Shown: positions 51,209 to 60,590, counted from the first letter of the stretch. The stretch: DNA of 64,000 bases from Cyclobacteriaceae bacterium (GCA_947458475.1 CANGZP010000001.1:1-64000); one strand, 5' to 3'. A program made the numbers and translations. Notes: a model not told the origin generated them from the letters alone.

Positions 51209-52471
51209 TCAATACCCATACTTTCCCTTCCATCGCTTGGATAGGAAGCTGCGGAGTTCTTTTTCGCGGGAGTTGTCTCCGGGATCATAAAGAAGTTTGC
51301 CCTTGATCTCCTCAGGTAGGAATTCCTGGGCGACAAAATTGTCTGGAAAATCATGGGAGTATTGGTAGCCCTTTCCATAGGCTAGGTCCTTCATTAGCTT
51401 GGTGGGCGCATTGCGCAAGGGGATAGGAACCGAGAGGTTGCCAGTTTCTTTGACCAAGGCCTGGGCCTGGTTGATGGCTAAGTAGGCGGCATTGCTTTTG
51501 GGGGAACTCGCCAAGTAGGTGACGCACTGGGATAGGATGATCCGTGCTTCTGGGTACCCGATAATTTTTACTGCTTCAAAGCAGTTGGTCGCCAAAAGCA
51601 AGGCATTCGGGTTGGCATTTCCGATGTCCTCGGAAGCCAAAATCACGAGTCTGCGTGCGATGAATTTGACGTCTTCCCCACCTTCAATCATCCGTGCCAA
51701 CCAATACACGGCGGCGTTGGGATCTGATCCCCGGATGGATTTGATAAAGGCCGAGATGATGTCGTAGTGCTGCTCTCCCGATTTGTCATACAGGGCCACC
51801 TGCTGTTGCGCGATCTGCATGACCTTCTCGTCGGTAAGCACACAGGGGTTTTCTTGGATCCCATCGATGACGATTTCGAGGAGGTTGAGCAGCTTTCGTC
51901 CATCCCCTCCGGAGATACGCATCAGGGCATCGGTTTCCTGCAGCTCCACTTGGATTTTACGAAGGTCTACATCTTTTTCCAAGGCCTGCTGCACCATGGC
52001 AAGCATCTCGGCTTTGCCTAAGGGATTTAAGGTAAATACCTGGCAGCGGGAAAGGAGTGCTGAATTGACCTCAAAAGAAGGGTTTTCGGTGGTGGCACCG
52101 ATCAGTCGGATGATGCCCTTTTCCACCGCACCCAACAGCGCATCCTGCTGGGATTTGTTGAAGCGGTGAATCTCGTCGATAAAGAGGACTACACCTGTTT
52201 GGAATTTGGCTTTGTCGATGATCTCCCGGATATCTTTGACCCCAGCATTGATCGCTGACAAGGGATAGAAGGGAGCTTTGATCTCGTTGGCAATGATATT
52301 TGCGATGGTGGTCTTGCCTACCCCTGGAGGGCCCCAAAGGATTAGGGAGGGCACATTCCCCGACTTGATGGCTTTGTGCAGAAAGGAGGAGGGGGAAGAC
52401 AGGTGCTCCTGACCAATCAGTTCCTCCAATCGGCTTGGGCGCATCCGTTCGGCTAGGGGAGTGGGGTTCAT
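51209..52471 (-). CDS. Replication-associated recombination protein RarA (MgsA)
   Basis: A 420-residue AAA+ ATPase. It has the start PLAERMRPSRLEELIGQEHL, Walker A GPPGVGKTT, Walker B LFIDEIHRFNKSQQD, sensor TTENPSFEVNSALLSRC, and the C-terminal oligomerisation region with GSDPNAAVYWLARMI. RarA acts at stalled replication forks. The ATG at 52471 is canonical; the frame has an earlier ATG nine codons upstream. Confidence 0.93.
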   Translation of the reverse strand: MNPTPLAERMRPSRLEELIGQEHLSSPSSFLHKAIKSGNVPSLILWGPPGVGKTTIANIIANEIKAPFYPLSAINAGVKDIREIIDKAKFQTGVVLFIDEIHRFNKSQQDALLGAVEKGIIRLIGATTENPSFEVNSALLSRCQVFTLNPLGKAEMLAMVQQALEKDVDLRKIQVELQETDALMRISGGDGRKLLNLLEIVIDGIQENPCVLTDEKVMQIAQQQVALYDKSGEQHYDIISAFIKSIRGSDPNAAVYWLARMIEGGEDVKFIARRLVILASEDIGNANPNALLLATNCFEAVKIIGYPEARIILSQCVTYLASSPKSNAAYLAINQAQALVKETGNLSVPIPLRNAPTKLMKDLAYGKGYQYSHDFPDNFVAQEFLPEEIKGKLLYDPGDNSREKELRSFLSKRWKGKYGY

Positions 52472-52487
52472 TTTTGAGATGCTAGAG

Positions 52488-52640
52488 TTTAGAAGCAAGA
52501 AGTGGGAAATACGAATTACGAAATACGGTCTTTTTTAATGTCGAATGTATAACGTCGATCGAAGAATGATGAATTTCAAATTGTGCTTGGAGCCTAGTCC
52601 ACTTCAATATTCGGCGTCCAGCGTTAGGCATTCGATATTG
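52488..52640. repeat. Intergenic repeat-like block
   Basis: A non-coding run with AAGCAAGAAGTGGGAAATACG, ATCGAAGAATGATGAATTTC and GTCCAGCGTTAGGCATTCG, related to the repeats at 1-320 and 23497-23521. It sits between rarA and the toxin gene. Confidence 0.5.
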
Positions 52641-52644
52641 TTTT

Positions 52645-52947
52645 TTAATCAAAAATTGACTTACTAGAAAGGGGGCGGGAACTCTCATGTATTGTTACTA
52701 TGGTTATTTGTTCAGCATCAAAAATCAGATATATGATTCTGAAATTTCTAAAAATAAGTTCTCTTACGCTCGAATTGTTTACTTCCGGAACAATCCGCCC
52801 AATTTCTGGATGATTAGCGATTAATTGTTCTTTTTCAAAAATCTGATCTACTAGTTTTATGGAAAAATTAGTCGCGACGCTAGAATAGAACTGCTGGATT
52901 TTATAAATATCCTCAATGGCTTGTTTTGACCAAGTTATTTTGACCAT
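52645..52947 (-). CDS. RelE/ParE-family toxin
   Basis: A 100-residue toxin: ITWSKQAIEDIYKIQQFYS, IGRIVPEVNNSSVRELIFRNFRIIYLI and a C-terminal RxL-like end. It resembles the ParE branch, which poisons DNA gyrase, more than the mRNA-cutting RelE branch. Overlaps the antitoxin gene by 13 nt. Confidence 0.85.
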   Translation of the reverse strand: MVKITWSKQAIEDIYKIQQFYSSVATNFSIKLVDQIFEKEQLIANHPEIGRIVPEVNNSSVRELIFRNFRIIYLIFDAEQITIVTIHESSRPLSSKSIFD

Positions 52948-53117
52948 TCGCGCACTATTTTTTTCGCCTCATCAGTGGTGTAGGTTTCGCCGCTTTTTGC
53001 TTGCTTGATTCCAGTTTCAACCTTATTCAATAAGATTAATCGGTCCATCAATTCTTCGATTGAGAATTCCGCAGGGAGTGATTTGATGACTTCTATTGCC
53101 TTGTCTTTGGTAATCAT
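52935..53117 (-). CDS. Antitoxin partner of the ParE-type toxin
   Basis: A 60-residue protein with MITKDKAIEVIKSLPAEFSIEELMDRLILLNKVETGI and a C-terminal basic helix. Its stop overlaps the start of the toxin gene by 13 nt, the typical antitoxin-first layout. The family resembles the short antitoxins paired with ParE in Bacteroidota. Confidence 0.8.
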   Translation of the reverse strand: MITKDKAIEVIKSLPAEFSIEELMDRLILLNKVETGIKQAKSGETYTTDEAKKIVREWSK

Positions 53118-53166
53118 GGAGTTAACTTTTAGTCAATCTAACGAGAAAAATTCAATCTAGGCTAAT

Positions 53167-54183
53167 TCAATTCCTAGAAATTCGCTTTCCAAACTGCTCC
53201 AGGTGATCGTCTCCGAAGTCCAGGTGGGTGACGAAGCGAACGAGGTCCTTGCCGAATTTCACGCCTTTGATGCTTTTGGCGGCAAGTTGCTGAAGGTAGG
53301 TTTCGGGACTGATTCCCTCCAGGCGCGCAATCACAATGTTGGTGGCCACAGGAAGTACTTCTGCCACATGGGGAGCCTGTACCAGGAACTGACCGAGTAC
53401 GCGAGCCCGATGGTGGTCTTCTTTCAAGCGCTCCACCTGATGGTCCAAGGCATAGATTCCTGCTGCCGCCAGAAATCCGGCTTGGCGCATGCCTCCTCCA
53501 AATACTTTTCGCACTTTTTTGGCGCGTTTGATATCGACCTTGGTACCGAGCAGCACTGAACCAATCGGGCAACCCAAGCCTTTGCTCAAGCAGATGGAGA
53601 GGGTGTCAAACTGTACTCCCCAATCGGCCGGGCTTTCTCCAGTTTCGACCAAGGCATTGAACAATCGGGCACCGTCAAGGTGGAGTTTGATGCCTTTTTC
53701 TTTGCAGAGCGCATGAATTGGCTTGATCTCCTCCAGGGTATAGATGCTTCCACCACCTTTGTTCATCGTATTTTCTAGGGAAACCAAGGTGGTTTCAGGT
53801 GCATGCACATCGTCTGGGTTGATGGATTCGGCCACCTGCGAAGCGGTGATTTTTCCCAAGTCTCCTGTCAACAGTTTGACTGAGGCCATGGAATTGGCCA
53901 TGATCCCCCCGCCCTCGTACAGGTAAATGTGCGAATACTGATGGCAAATTACCTCCTTTTGAGGGCCGGTATGCAAGCGAATGGCGATCTGGTTGGTCAT
54001 CGTGCCCGAGGGACAAAATAAGGCCGCCTCCATGCCAAATAGCGCTGCAATTTTTGTTTCCAGGGCATTGACGGTGGGATCTTCTCCAAACACATCGTCG
54101 CCGACTGGGGCGGCAAACATGGCTTCTTTCATCCCTTCTGTGGGCTGGGTCAGCGTATCGCTTCTAAGGTCAATCGTTAGCAT
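53167..54183 (-). CDS. Low-specificity L-threonine aldolase-like enzyme
   Basis: A 338-residue PLP enzyme (fold type I) that splits threonine or allo-threonine into glycine and acetaldehyde. It starts LTIDLRSDTLTQPTEGMKEAM, with GEDPTVNALE; the PLP Lys is in LSICLSKGLGCPIGSVL, and RKVFGGGMRQAG follows. The ATG at 54183 is used; the preceding codon is GTG. Overlaps the DUF2721 gene by 14 nt. Confidence 0.9.
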   Translation of the reverse strand: MLTIDLRSDTLTQPTEGMKEAMFAAPVGDDVFGEDPTVNALETKIAALFGMEAALFCPSGTMTNQIAIRLHTGPQKEVICHQYSHIYLYEGGGIMANSMASVKLLTGDLGKITASQVAESINPDDVHAPETTLVSLENTMNKGGGSIYTLEEIKPIHALCKEKGIKLHLDGARLFNALVETGESPADWGVQFDTLSICLSKGLGCPIGSVLLGTKVDIKRAKKVRKVFGGGMRQAGFLAAAGIYALDHQVERLKEDHHRARVLGQFLVQAPHVAEVLPVATNIVIARLEGISPETYLQQLAAKSIKGVKFGKDLVRFVTHLDFGDDHLEQFGKRISRN

Positions 54184-54634
54184 CACTCGATTTATCGTCT
54201 TTTTTGAAGAATAGGTCTAAGCTACTTTTTCTGTTTTGGAATACTCCTTCCATGTCTGAGAGTTCCAGGTTGAGGGCTTTGGTGGAAATTTGGATTTCTA
54301 CCAAGGAGATGCCCAAGGATATCAGCAGGGTGCCCATGCTCACCATAAATACCCAGTTGGCAATATCGGTGTAGCCTTGAAATAGCAAAAACATGCAGAG
54401 CACGCACAATAAAAAGCTAAGCACGCCAAAGAGTTGCATGTTCTTAATCAAGGTTAATCGCCTGCGGAGGTTATGAATCTGTTCCACAATGATTTCCTGA
54501 TCTGGGGCTTTCAAGTAATTTTTATGCAGTCCACGAATGAGCGTGGCGATGGCCAAAAACCGGTTGGTGTAGGCCAGCATCAATAGGGTAATGGCTGAAA
54601 AAAGTAGGGCAGGGGTGGAGAGTTGGAGTTCCAT
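54170..54634 (-). CDS. DUF2721 membrane protein
   Basis: A 154-residue integral membrane protein with an N-terminal helix (ELQLSTPALLFSAITLLMLAY) and a C-terminal pair of helices (about 90-135) separated by a basic helix (IVEQIHNLRRRLTLIKNM). This fits DUF2721, unknown function. The ATG at 54634 is preferred over 54694, which would add a stretch unlike the family. Ends 14 nt inside the aldolase gene. Confidence 0.8.
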   Translation of the reverse strand: MELQLSTPALLFSAITLLMLAYTNRFLAIATLIRGLHKNYLKAPDQEIIVEQIHNLRRRLTLIKNMQLFGVLSFLLCVLCMFLLFQGYTDIANWVFMVSMGTLLISLGISLVEIQISTKALNLELSDMEGVFQNRKSSLDLFFKKDDKSSDAND

Positions 54635-54676
54635 CGAAATAGCAGCAGGTCTAGCCTGTAAGTTGAGAAAAAGAAA

Positions 54677-54732
54677 TGAAAAAGCCCGCTCCAAATGCCT
54701 TGGAATTAACTGAGGCAGTATTGGAGCGGGCT
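54677..54732 (-). terminator. Terminator of lpdA
   Basis: Perfect 12-bp arms AGCCCGCTCCAA (54683-54694) and TTGGAGCGGGCT (54721-54732). On the minus strand the stem is followed by a TTTTTC run. It sits just downstream of lpdA. Confidence 0.9.
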
Positions 54733-54748
54733 AAGGGAATAACAATTC

Positions 54749-56146
54749 TTACAGGTGGATCACCTCGTCGTAGGCTGCCGCTGCCGCTTCCATGATCGCT
54801 TCGGACATGGTTGGGTGTGGGTGAACCGTCTTGATCAATTCATGCCCGGTAGTTTCCAGTTTGCGAATCGCTACAATCTCAGCAATCATCTCAGTCACAT
54901 TGGCGCCGATTAGGTGAGCACCTAAGAGCTCGCCGTATTTTTTATCGAATACGAGCTTTACAAATCCATCCTTCGCACCTGCTGCGGATGCTTTGCCCGA
55001 TGCAGAGAAAGGGAACTTGCCAATTCGCACCTCGTGGCCAGCGGCTTTTGCCTTGGCTTCGGTCATGCCGACAGAGGCAATCTCAGGAGAGCAGTAAGTA
55101 CATCCTGGGATGTTGCCATAGTCCAATGCTTCTGGGTGATGACCTGCGATTTTTTCTACGCAAATGATCCCTTCAGCTGAAGCAACGTGTGCCAATGCTG
55201 GTCCAGGAACCACATCTCCGATGGCATAGTAGCCAGGCATGTTAGTTTGGTAGTAGTCATTTACTTGGATTTTGCCCTTGTCCACCAAGATGCCTACCTC
55301 TTCCAAACCGATATTTTCTAGATTGGAAACTACTCCAGCAGCTGAAAGCACTACCTCACAGTCCAGAACTTCTTCGCCCTTGGCTGTTTTGACAGTTACC
55401 TTACATCCTGCTCCTTTGGTATCTACCTTCGTCACCTCAGAGGAGGTCATGATGGTGATCCCTGATTTTTTATAGATTTTCTCAAGTGCTTTGGATACCT
55501 CTTCGTCCTCTACAGGTACGATTCGGTCCATAAATTCCACAATGGTCACCTTGGTGCCAATGGAGTTGTAGAAATAGGCAAACTCTACGCCGATCGCGCC
55601 TGAACCTACCACAACCATGCTTTTGGGTTGCTTTTCTAGTGTCATTGCCTTTCGGTAGCCAATCACTTTCTCGTTGTCGATCTTCAAAGTAGGAAGCTCT
55701 CTTGCGCGAGCACCGGTGGCGATGATGATGTGGTCGGCTGCATAAACTGTCTTTTTGCCTTCTTTATCGGCTACTTCAACCTTTTTGCCAGGTTGGATTT
55801 TTCCCCAGCCGGAAAGGATCTCGATTTTATTTTTCTTCATCAAAAACTGCACGCCTTTGCTCATGCCGTCAGCTACGCCGCGGCTGCGCTTGACCATGCC
55901 GGTAAAGTCTGCTTCTGCACCGCTTACCTGGATTCCATAGTCGCTGGCATGGCTGATGTACTCAAATACCTGTGCGCTTTTCAACAAGGCTTTGGTGGGG
56001 ATACAACCCCAGTTGAGGCAGATGCCGCCCAACTCTTCTGCTTCCACGATGGCAGTTTTCAGTCCCAATTGGGAAGCACGAATGGCCGCCACGTATCCTC
56101 CAGGTCCGCTACCCAGCACAATCAAGTCAAATTTTGTCGAAGACAT
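54749..56146 (-). CDS. Dihydrolipoyl dehydrogenase (E3 component)
   Basis: A 465-residue FAD flavoprotein that reoxidises lipoamide of pyruvate and 2-oxoglutarate dehydrogenases. The FAD-binding GSGPGGY, the redox pair Cys43/Cys48 in GGICLNWGCIPTKA, the NAD-binding GSGAIGVEFAYFY and the C-terminal His in HPHPTMSEA are all present. A TATTTTTG -7 box lies at 56179-56186 upstream. Single gene with its own terminator. Confidence 0.97.
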   Translation of the reverse strand: MSSTKFDLIVLGSGPGGYVAAIRASQLGLKTAIVEAEELGGICLNWGCIPTKALLKSAQVFEYISHASDYGIQVSGAEADFTGMVKRSRGVADGMSKGVQFLMKKNKIEILSGWGKIQPGKKVEVADKEGKKTVYAADHIIIATGARARELPTLKIDNEKVIGYRKAMTLEKQPKSMVVVGSGAIGVEFAYFYNSIGTKVTIVEFMDRIVPVEDEEVSKALEKIYKKSGITIMTSSEVTKVDTKGAGCKVTVKTAKGEEVLDCEVVLSAAGVVSNLENIGLEEVGILVDKGKIQVNDYYQTNMPGYYAIGDVVPGPALAHVASAEGIICVEKIAGHHPEALDYGNIPGCTYCSPEIASVGMTEAKAKAAGHEVRIGKFPFSASGKASAAGAKDGFVKLVFDKKYGELLGAHLIGANVTEMIAEIVAIRKLETTGHELIKTVHPHPTMSEAIMEAAAAAYDEVIHL

Positions 56147-56436
56147 AGTTTAATGGATTTGATATCAAAATAACTTCGCAAAAATAGGTCTTTTGACTTC
56201 AGAAAAAAATCTGTTTTGGACCTAGATTTCTCTGGGGAAAAGTTTCATGCTGAATGCCTTAGTGTGGACGAAGTTTATGTTGAGTTCCTTTTTCTTTGCT
56301 CCTTTTTCTAATGAAAATTGAAAAAATAAGATTCGAAATCGCTGTTTTTTGCTACTGGATTTGGAACTGAAAAAATCCAAGGTCTAAATCCCAAGAGAAA
56401 TTTCTATTTTTGGAGAAATCAAAAATGAGGGAATTC

Positions 56437-57183
56437 ATGGGATTACTTACAGGAAAAATCGCCTTAGTGACTGGGGCTTCCAAAGGAATTGGCAGAGCCA
56501 TTGCCATCAAATTTGCACAAGAAGGAGCACAGGTTGCCTTCACCTATCTTTCTAGCGTTGAAAAAGGACTTGCGCTAGAGGCTGAACTGGCCGCCTACGG
56601 AGTTCGTGCCAAAGGCTACCGCTCGGATGCTTCGGACTTTAAGGCAGCAGAGGAATTGGTGAATGCAGTGGTGGCTGACTTTGGAACCTTGGATATCCTT
56701 ATCAACAATGCGGGCATTACCCGAGATAACTTACTGATGCGCATGACCGAGGAGTCTTGGGACGAGATCATGAACATCAATTTGAAGTCATGTTTCAATA
56801 CCGTAAAAGCAGCCACACGCGTGATGATGAAGGCCAAGTCTGGTTCCATCATCAACATGACTTCCGTGGTGGGCGTGAAGGGGAATGCCGGACAGGCCAA
56901 CTATGCCGCTTCAAAGGCAGGGATCATCGGATTCACCAAGTCAGTAGCCTTGGAGTTGGGTTCTCGCAACATCCGATGCAATGCGGTGGCGCCAGGATTT
57001 ATAGAAACAGAGATGACGGAGGTGTTGGACGAAAAAACTGTGCAAGGCTGGAGAGAAGCCATCCCGATGAAGCGTGGCGGGCAGCCTCAAGAAATTGCCG
57101 ATGCCTGTGTGTTTCTCGGTTCCGACATGAGCAGCTACATCTCCGGCCAAGTACTCCATGTCAATGGAGCGATGTATACCTAA
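56437..57183 (+). CDS. 3-oxoacyl-[acyl-carrier-protein] reductase FabG
   Basis: A 248-residue short-chain dehydrogenase of fatty acid synthesis. It has TGASKGIGRAIA for NADP binding, NNAGITRDNLL, the catalytic Ser143, Tyr156 and Lys160 (YAASKAG) and the ending DMSSYISGQVLHVNGAMY. The start at 56437 gives the FabG-length protein; an in-frame ATG lies four codons upstream (56425). A TATTTTTG -7 box is at 56405-56412. Confidence 0.93.
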   Translation: MGLLTGKIALVTGASKGIGRAIAIKFAQEGAQVAFTYLSSVEKGLALEAELAAYGVRAKGYRSDASDFKAAEELVNAVVADFGTLDILINNAGITRDNLLMRMTEESWDEIMNINLKSCFNTVKAATRVMMKAKSGSIINMTSVVGVKGNAGQANYAASKAGIIGFTKSVALELGSRNIRCNAVAPGFIETEMTEVLDEKTVQGWREAIPMKRGGQPQEIADACVFLGSDMSSYISGQVLHVNGAMYT

Positions 57184-57328
57184 CCTTTGAGGTCTTTTTC
57201 AGACCTCGAAGGTTTTCAATTATCCTTTGAGGTCTTTTTTTGACCTCGAAGGATTTATGTTCATCCAAGAAGACATATTGAAACCTTTGAGGTTTTTGGA
57301 AACCTCAAAGGTTAGACCTCGAAGGTTT
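57182..57328. repeat. Palindromic REP-like repeats 5' of the RAYT gene
   Basis: Three palindromes: 57182-57214 (AACCTTTGAGGTCT ... AGACCTCGAAGGTT), 57222-57254 (ATCCTTTGAGGTC ... GACCTCGAAGGAT) and 57282-57313 (AACCTTTGAGGTTT ... AAACCTCAAAGGTT), plus a half copy at 57314-57328. They match the repeats on the other side of the transposase gene. Confidence 0.9.
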
Positions 57329-57353
57329 TAGGTTTGTGAAAAAATCACCTCGA

Positions 57354-57914
57354 TTAACCTTCAAGTTCCTGAATCCAAATTTGATTGTCTTCTTCCAAAA
57401 GGTGATTTTTTTCAAACTCCTCAAGACCCCCAAACCAGTCCAATACCCAGTTGGTTTCAAGTTGAGTTTTACTTTTTGAAAGGATGGTTCCATAGGAAGA
57501 ATACTTCCATTTTTTAAAGTCTTGAATTAGTCCATGGTTTTGGGGATTCTGATGAATGTATTTGATTACTGCAGTTAAATAATCTTCTGAATCGATTTGT
57601 TTTCTTTTGAATTTCCTTTGAAACAATCCTCCATGTCTATCAAAGACTTTATTGTATGATTTTGAATAGGAATTCAAAAAATTAGAAAATGCAGAAAGGG
57701 CTGCGGCCTCATTTGTTGACTCCCTTACTTGTATTAAAAAATGAAAGTGGTTTGGGAGTAAGCAATAACAAAAAGTAGCAAAATGATTAGAGCAAAAATC
57801 GGAGTACCTTCTTAGAAAGTACGCGTAATTATTCTCATTTCTGAATAGTATTTCTTCACCAACTGTTCGCGAATAAACATGGTAAAATTTCCCAGGGATT
57901 AATGGGTCTTGCAT
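57354..57914 (-). CDS. REP-associated tyrosine transposase (RAYT)
   Basis: A 186-residue Y1 HUH enzyme of the IS200/IS605-like RAYT type. The HUH motif is in LLPNHFHFLI (His56, His58) and the catalytic Tyr119 is in KYIHQNP. Start GKFYHVYSRTVGEEILFR is typical. RAYTs are domesticated transposases thought to spread REP sequences. Palindromic repeats lie on both sides. The ATG at 57914 avoids overlap with the flanking repeat; a longer frame from 57941 begins inside a repeat. Confidence 0.9.
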   Translation of the reverse strand: MQDPLIPGKFYHVYSRTVGEEILFRNENNYAYFLRRYSDFCSNHFATFCYCLLPNHFHFLIQVRESTNEAAALSAFSNFLNSYSKSYNKVFDRHGGLFQRKFKRKQIDSEDYLTAVIKYIHQNPQNHGLIQDFKKWKYSSYGTILSKSKTQLETNWVLDWFGGLEEFEKNHLLEEDNQIWIQELEG

Positions 57915-57939
57915 AAAAAGTAAGTTTAAAAAGTTAAAC

Positions 57940-58170
57940 ATCCTTTGAGGTCTTTTTCAGACCTCGAAGGATTTCAATTATCCTTTGAGGTCTTTTTTTG
58001 ACCTCGAAGGATTCTGATTCTTCAAGGAAGATACTAAAAAACCTTCAAGGTTTTTGGAAACCTCAAAGGTTGTTAGATCCTTTGAGGTCTTTTTTCAGAC
58101 CTCGAAGGATTTGAAATCTTCAAGGAAGATACTGAAGAAACCTTCGAGGTTTTTGGAAACCTCAAAGGTT
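57940..58170. repeat. Palindromic REP-like repeats 3' of the RAYT gene
   Basis: Five palindromes: 57940-57972, 57980-58012, 58040-58071, 58077-58110 and 58139-58170. They alternate between a type with GAGGTCT/AGACCTCG and a type with AGGTTTTTGGAAACCT. Linkers with TTCAAGGAAGATACT are repeated (about 58021 and 58118). This is a BIME-like array next to pruA. Confidence 0.9.
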
Positions 58171-58181
58171 GTTTCTAAACC

Positions 58182-59819
58182 TCAACGGTCTTTTTCCAAG
58201 AATGGGTAGCGGTAGTCGGTAGGGGAAACGAATGTTTCTTTGATGGTACGTGGAGATACCCAACGGAGCAAGTTGATCATGGAACCCGCTTTGTCATTCG
58301 TACCTGAGGCTCTAGCGCCACCGAATGGTTGCTGTCCTACCACCGCACCTGTTGGCTTGTCGTTGATGTAGAAGTTGCCGGCGGAATGCTTCAATTTTTG
58401 AGTGGCCAATTCAATGGCATAGCGATCTTGAGAGAAGATTGCTCCCGTAAGTGCATAAGGAGAGGTTTGATCAACTAGCTCTAGCACCGTCTCAAAATGC
58501 TCTGCATGATACACATAGATGGTCAAAACTGGACCAAAGATCTCTTCACACATGGTCTTGTACATGGGGTCCTGTGTAAGGATGACGGTTGGCTCAATGA
58601 AGTACCCCTTGGACTTGTCGTACTTTCCGCCAGCGATGATCTCTACGCCTGGAGCAGCCTTGGCTTGGTCAATGTAATTCGCAATTTTATCAAAGGACTT
58701 CTCATCAATCACCGCATTGATGAAGTTGCTGAAGTCCTCAGTTCCTCCCATGGTCATCGATGCGAGGTCTTCAAGCATGTATTTTTTGATCTCCTCCCAA
58801 AGGTTGGAAGGAAGGTAGGCTCTGGATGCAGCGGAGCATTTTTGGCCTTGGTATTCAAAAGCACCACGAACTAGTCCTACGGCAACGGCCTTTGGATCCG
58901 CAGATTTGTGTGCCAAGACAAAGTCCTTACCTCCCGTTTCTCCCACGATTCTTGGGTAGGATTTGTATCGGGTGATGTTTTCACCAATAGTTTTCCAAAC
59001 ATGCTGGAATACGCCGGTGGAACCTGTAAAGTGAATTCCTGCAAAATCAGGGTGCTTGAAAATCACGTCTCCAGCAGTAGGTCCGTCGACATAAATTAGG
59101 TTGATTACGCCATCTGGAACGCCTGCCTCTTTAAATACTTCCATGAGTACCTGGGCAGAATAGATCTGGGTGTAGGCCACCTTCCAAACGATGGTATTTC
59201 CCATCAGCGCGGCTGAAGTAGGCAAGTTGCCTGCAATGGCAGTAAAGTTGAATGGAGTCAAGGCAAAAACGAAGCCCTCGAGAGGTCGCTGCTCCAATCT
59301 ATTCCATACCCCTGGGCCAGAAACTGGCGGCTGTTGGGCATAGATTTCGCACATGTATTTGACATTGAAGCGGAGGAAGTCAATGAATTCACAGGCTGCA
59401 TCAATCTCTGCCTGAAAGGCATTTTTGGACTGACCAAGCATGGTAGCTGCATTGATTCGGGCGCGGTAAGGACCAGCGAGCAAGTCGGCTGCTTTGAGGA
59501 AAATAGCTGCACGCTGCTCCCAAGCCATATTTTCCCAGGCTTCCTTTGCTCCTAAAGCAGCTTGGATGGCCTGCTCCACATGGGAACGGTCGCCTTCGTG
59601 AAACTTTCCTAAGATATGTTGGTGATCGTGTGGAGGAGAAAGCGTTCTAGTCTTGCCTGTTCGTACTTCTTCGCTCCCGATATACATGGGAATATCGATT
59701 TGTTGGGAACGGAGGGTGGCCAGCATGGCTTGAAGTTCTTTTCGCTCAGGGCTTCCTGGAGCGTAGGCCTTAACAGGCTCATTGACTGGAGTTGGTACGT
59801 TGAAAAATCCCTTTAACAT
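58182..59819 (-). CDS. L-glutamate gamma-semialdehyde dehydrogenase
   Basis: A 545-residue aldehyde dehydrogenase that oxidises pyrroline-5-carboxylate/glutamate semialdehyde to glutamate. It has FALTPFNFTAIAGNLP, FTGSTGVFQHVW, the catalytic Glu in GETGGKDFVLAH, the catalytic Cys in GQKCSAASRAY, and the C-terminal GGARASGTNDKAG. No N-terminal proline dehydrogenase domain, so it is the stand-alone type. A TATCTTTG -7 box is upstream at 59849-59856. Together with rocD it converts ornithine to glutamate. Confidence 0.95.
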   Translation of the reverse strand: MLKGFFNVPTPVNEPVKAYAPGSPERKELQAMLATLRSQQIDIPMYIGSEEVRTGKTRTLSPPHDHQHILGKFHEGDRSHVEQAIQAALGAKEAWENMAWEQRAAIFLKAADLLAGPYRARINAATMLGQSKNAFQAEIDAACEFIDFLRFNVKYMCEIYAQQPPVSGPGVWNRLEQRPLEGFVFALTPFNFTAIAGNLPTSAALMGNTIVWKVAYTQIYSAQVLMEVFKEAGVPDGVINLIYVDGPTAGDVIFKHPDFAGIHFTGSTGVFQHVWKTIGENITRYKSYPRIVGETGGKDFVLAHKSADPKAVAVGLVRGAFEYQGQKCSAASRAYLPSNLWEEIKKYMLEDLASMTMGGTEDFSNFINAVIDEKSFDKIANYIDQAKAAPGVEIIAGGKYDKSKGYFIEPTVILTQDPMYKTMCEEIFGPVLTIYVYHAEHFETVLELVDQTSPYALTGAIFSQDRYAIELATQKLKHSAGNFYINDKPTGAVVGQQPFGGARASGTNDKAGSMINLLRWVSPRTIKETFVSPTDYRYPFLEKDR

Positions 59820-59888
59820 GGTGATTGCGTTTGTGTGAATGAAGGAAACAAAGATAGGATATCCCTAGGAATGTGGAACTGCTTTTCC

Positions 59889-60584
59889 TCACAAAAGGAG
59901 CTCTAGTTCTTGCAGGTGTCGGATTTCGTAGGTGGGTTGGAGGTCTATGGTTTTTCCCTCGGGGTTGAAATACACTTGGTCAATGGCCGCTCGCTGTGCT
60001 CCAAGAATGTCTGAGTTGGGGTTGTCGCCAATCATCAAGCAGCTGCTCGCATCGGTTTGAAGCTGCTCCAAGGCATGGTAAAATATCCGAGGGTCGGGTT
60101 TTTTGTGACCCGTAGTCTCTGAGGTGACCACCAACTCAAAATAGTCGGTGATGCCGGAGGATCTCATTTTTTTCGCTTGCGACTCATTGAAGCCGTTGGT
60201 GATTACATGAAGTCGGTAAGACTTTTGGAGGTATTCTAGGATTTCTTTGGAATGGGGAAAAAGGTGGGGCTTGGAAGAAGTTCGGTGCATGAAATCCTCT
60301 TCAAAGGGGGCTGGGATTGTTGCTGCATTTGCTCCAGCATGGGTAAATATCCGTGGGAAGCGTGCGCGACGAAGTCCTTGTTTGTCGATTTTGCCGAGGT
60401 TGTAGTCATCCCAAAGCTGGAAGTTGACCGTATGGAAAGAGGAGAAAAACTGCTCGAAGCTCGGAATGCCCAAGTCTTGCAGGGCATAAATTTGAAAGAG
60501 TTCCGAGAGAGATTCGCGTACATTCCGATCGTAATCCCAAAGGGTATGGTCTAGATCGAAGAAAAGATGCTGGTAGGTTTTCAA
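59889..60584 (-). CDS. YjjG-type noncanonical pyrimidine nucleotidase (HAD)
   Basis: A 231-residue HAD hydrolase: motif I FFDLDHTLWDYDRN, motif II Thr in VITNGFNE, motif III Lys in TGHKKPDPRIF, motif IV GDNPNSDI. The sequence near the start (LDHTLWDY, LWDDYNLGKID) is typical of YjjG/DUMP phosphatases that hydrolyse odd nucleotides. It begins 6 nt after the ArsR-type gene. Confidence 0.88.
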   Translation of the reverse strand: MKTYQHLFFDLDHTLWDYDRNVRESLSELFQIYALQDLGIPSFEQFFSSFHTVNFQLWDDYNLGKIDKQGLRRARFPRIFTHAGANAATIPAPFEEDFMHRTSSKPHLFPHSKEILEYLQKSYRLHVITNGFNESQAKKMRSSGITDYFELVVTSETTGHKKPDPRIFYHALEQLQTDASSCLMIGDNPNSDILGAQRAAIDQVYFNPEGKTIDLQPTYEIRHLQELELLL

Positions 60585-60590
60585 GTTGAC

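Noticed and set aside
57182..58170. Possible CRISPR array
   Set aside because: Repeats are palindromic, of two types, separated by short, themselves repeated linkers, and they flank a RAYT gene; no cas genes are near.
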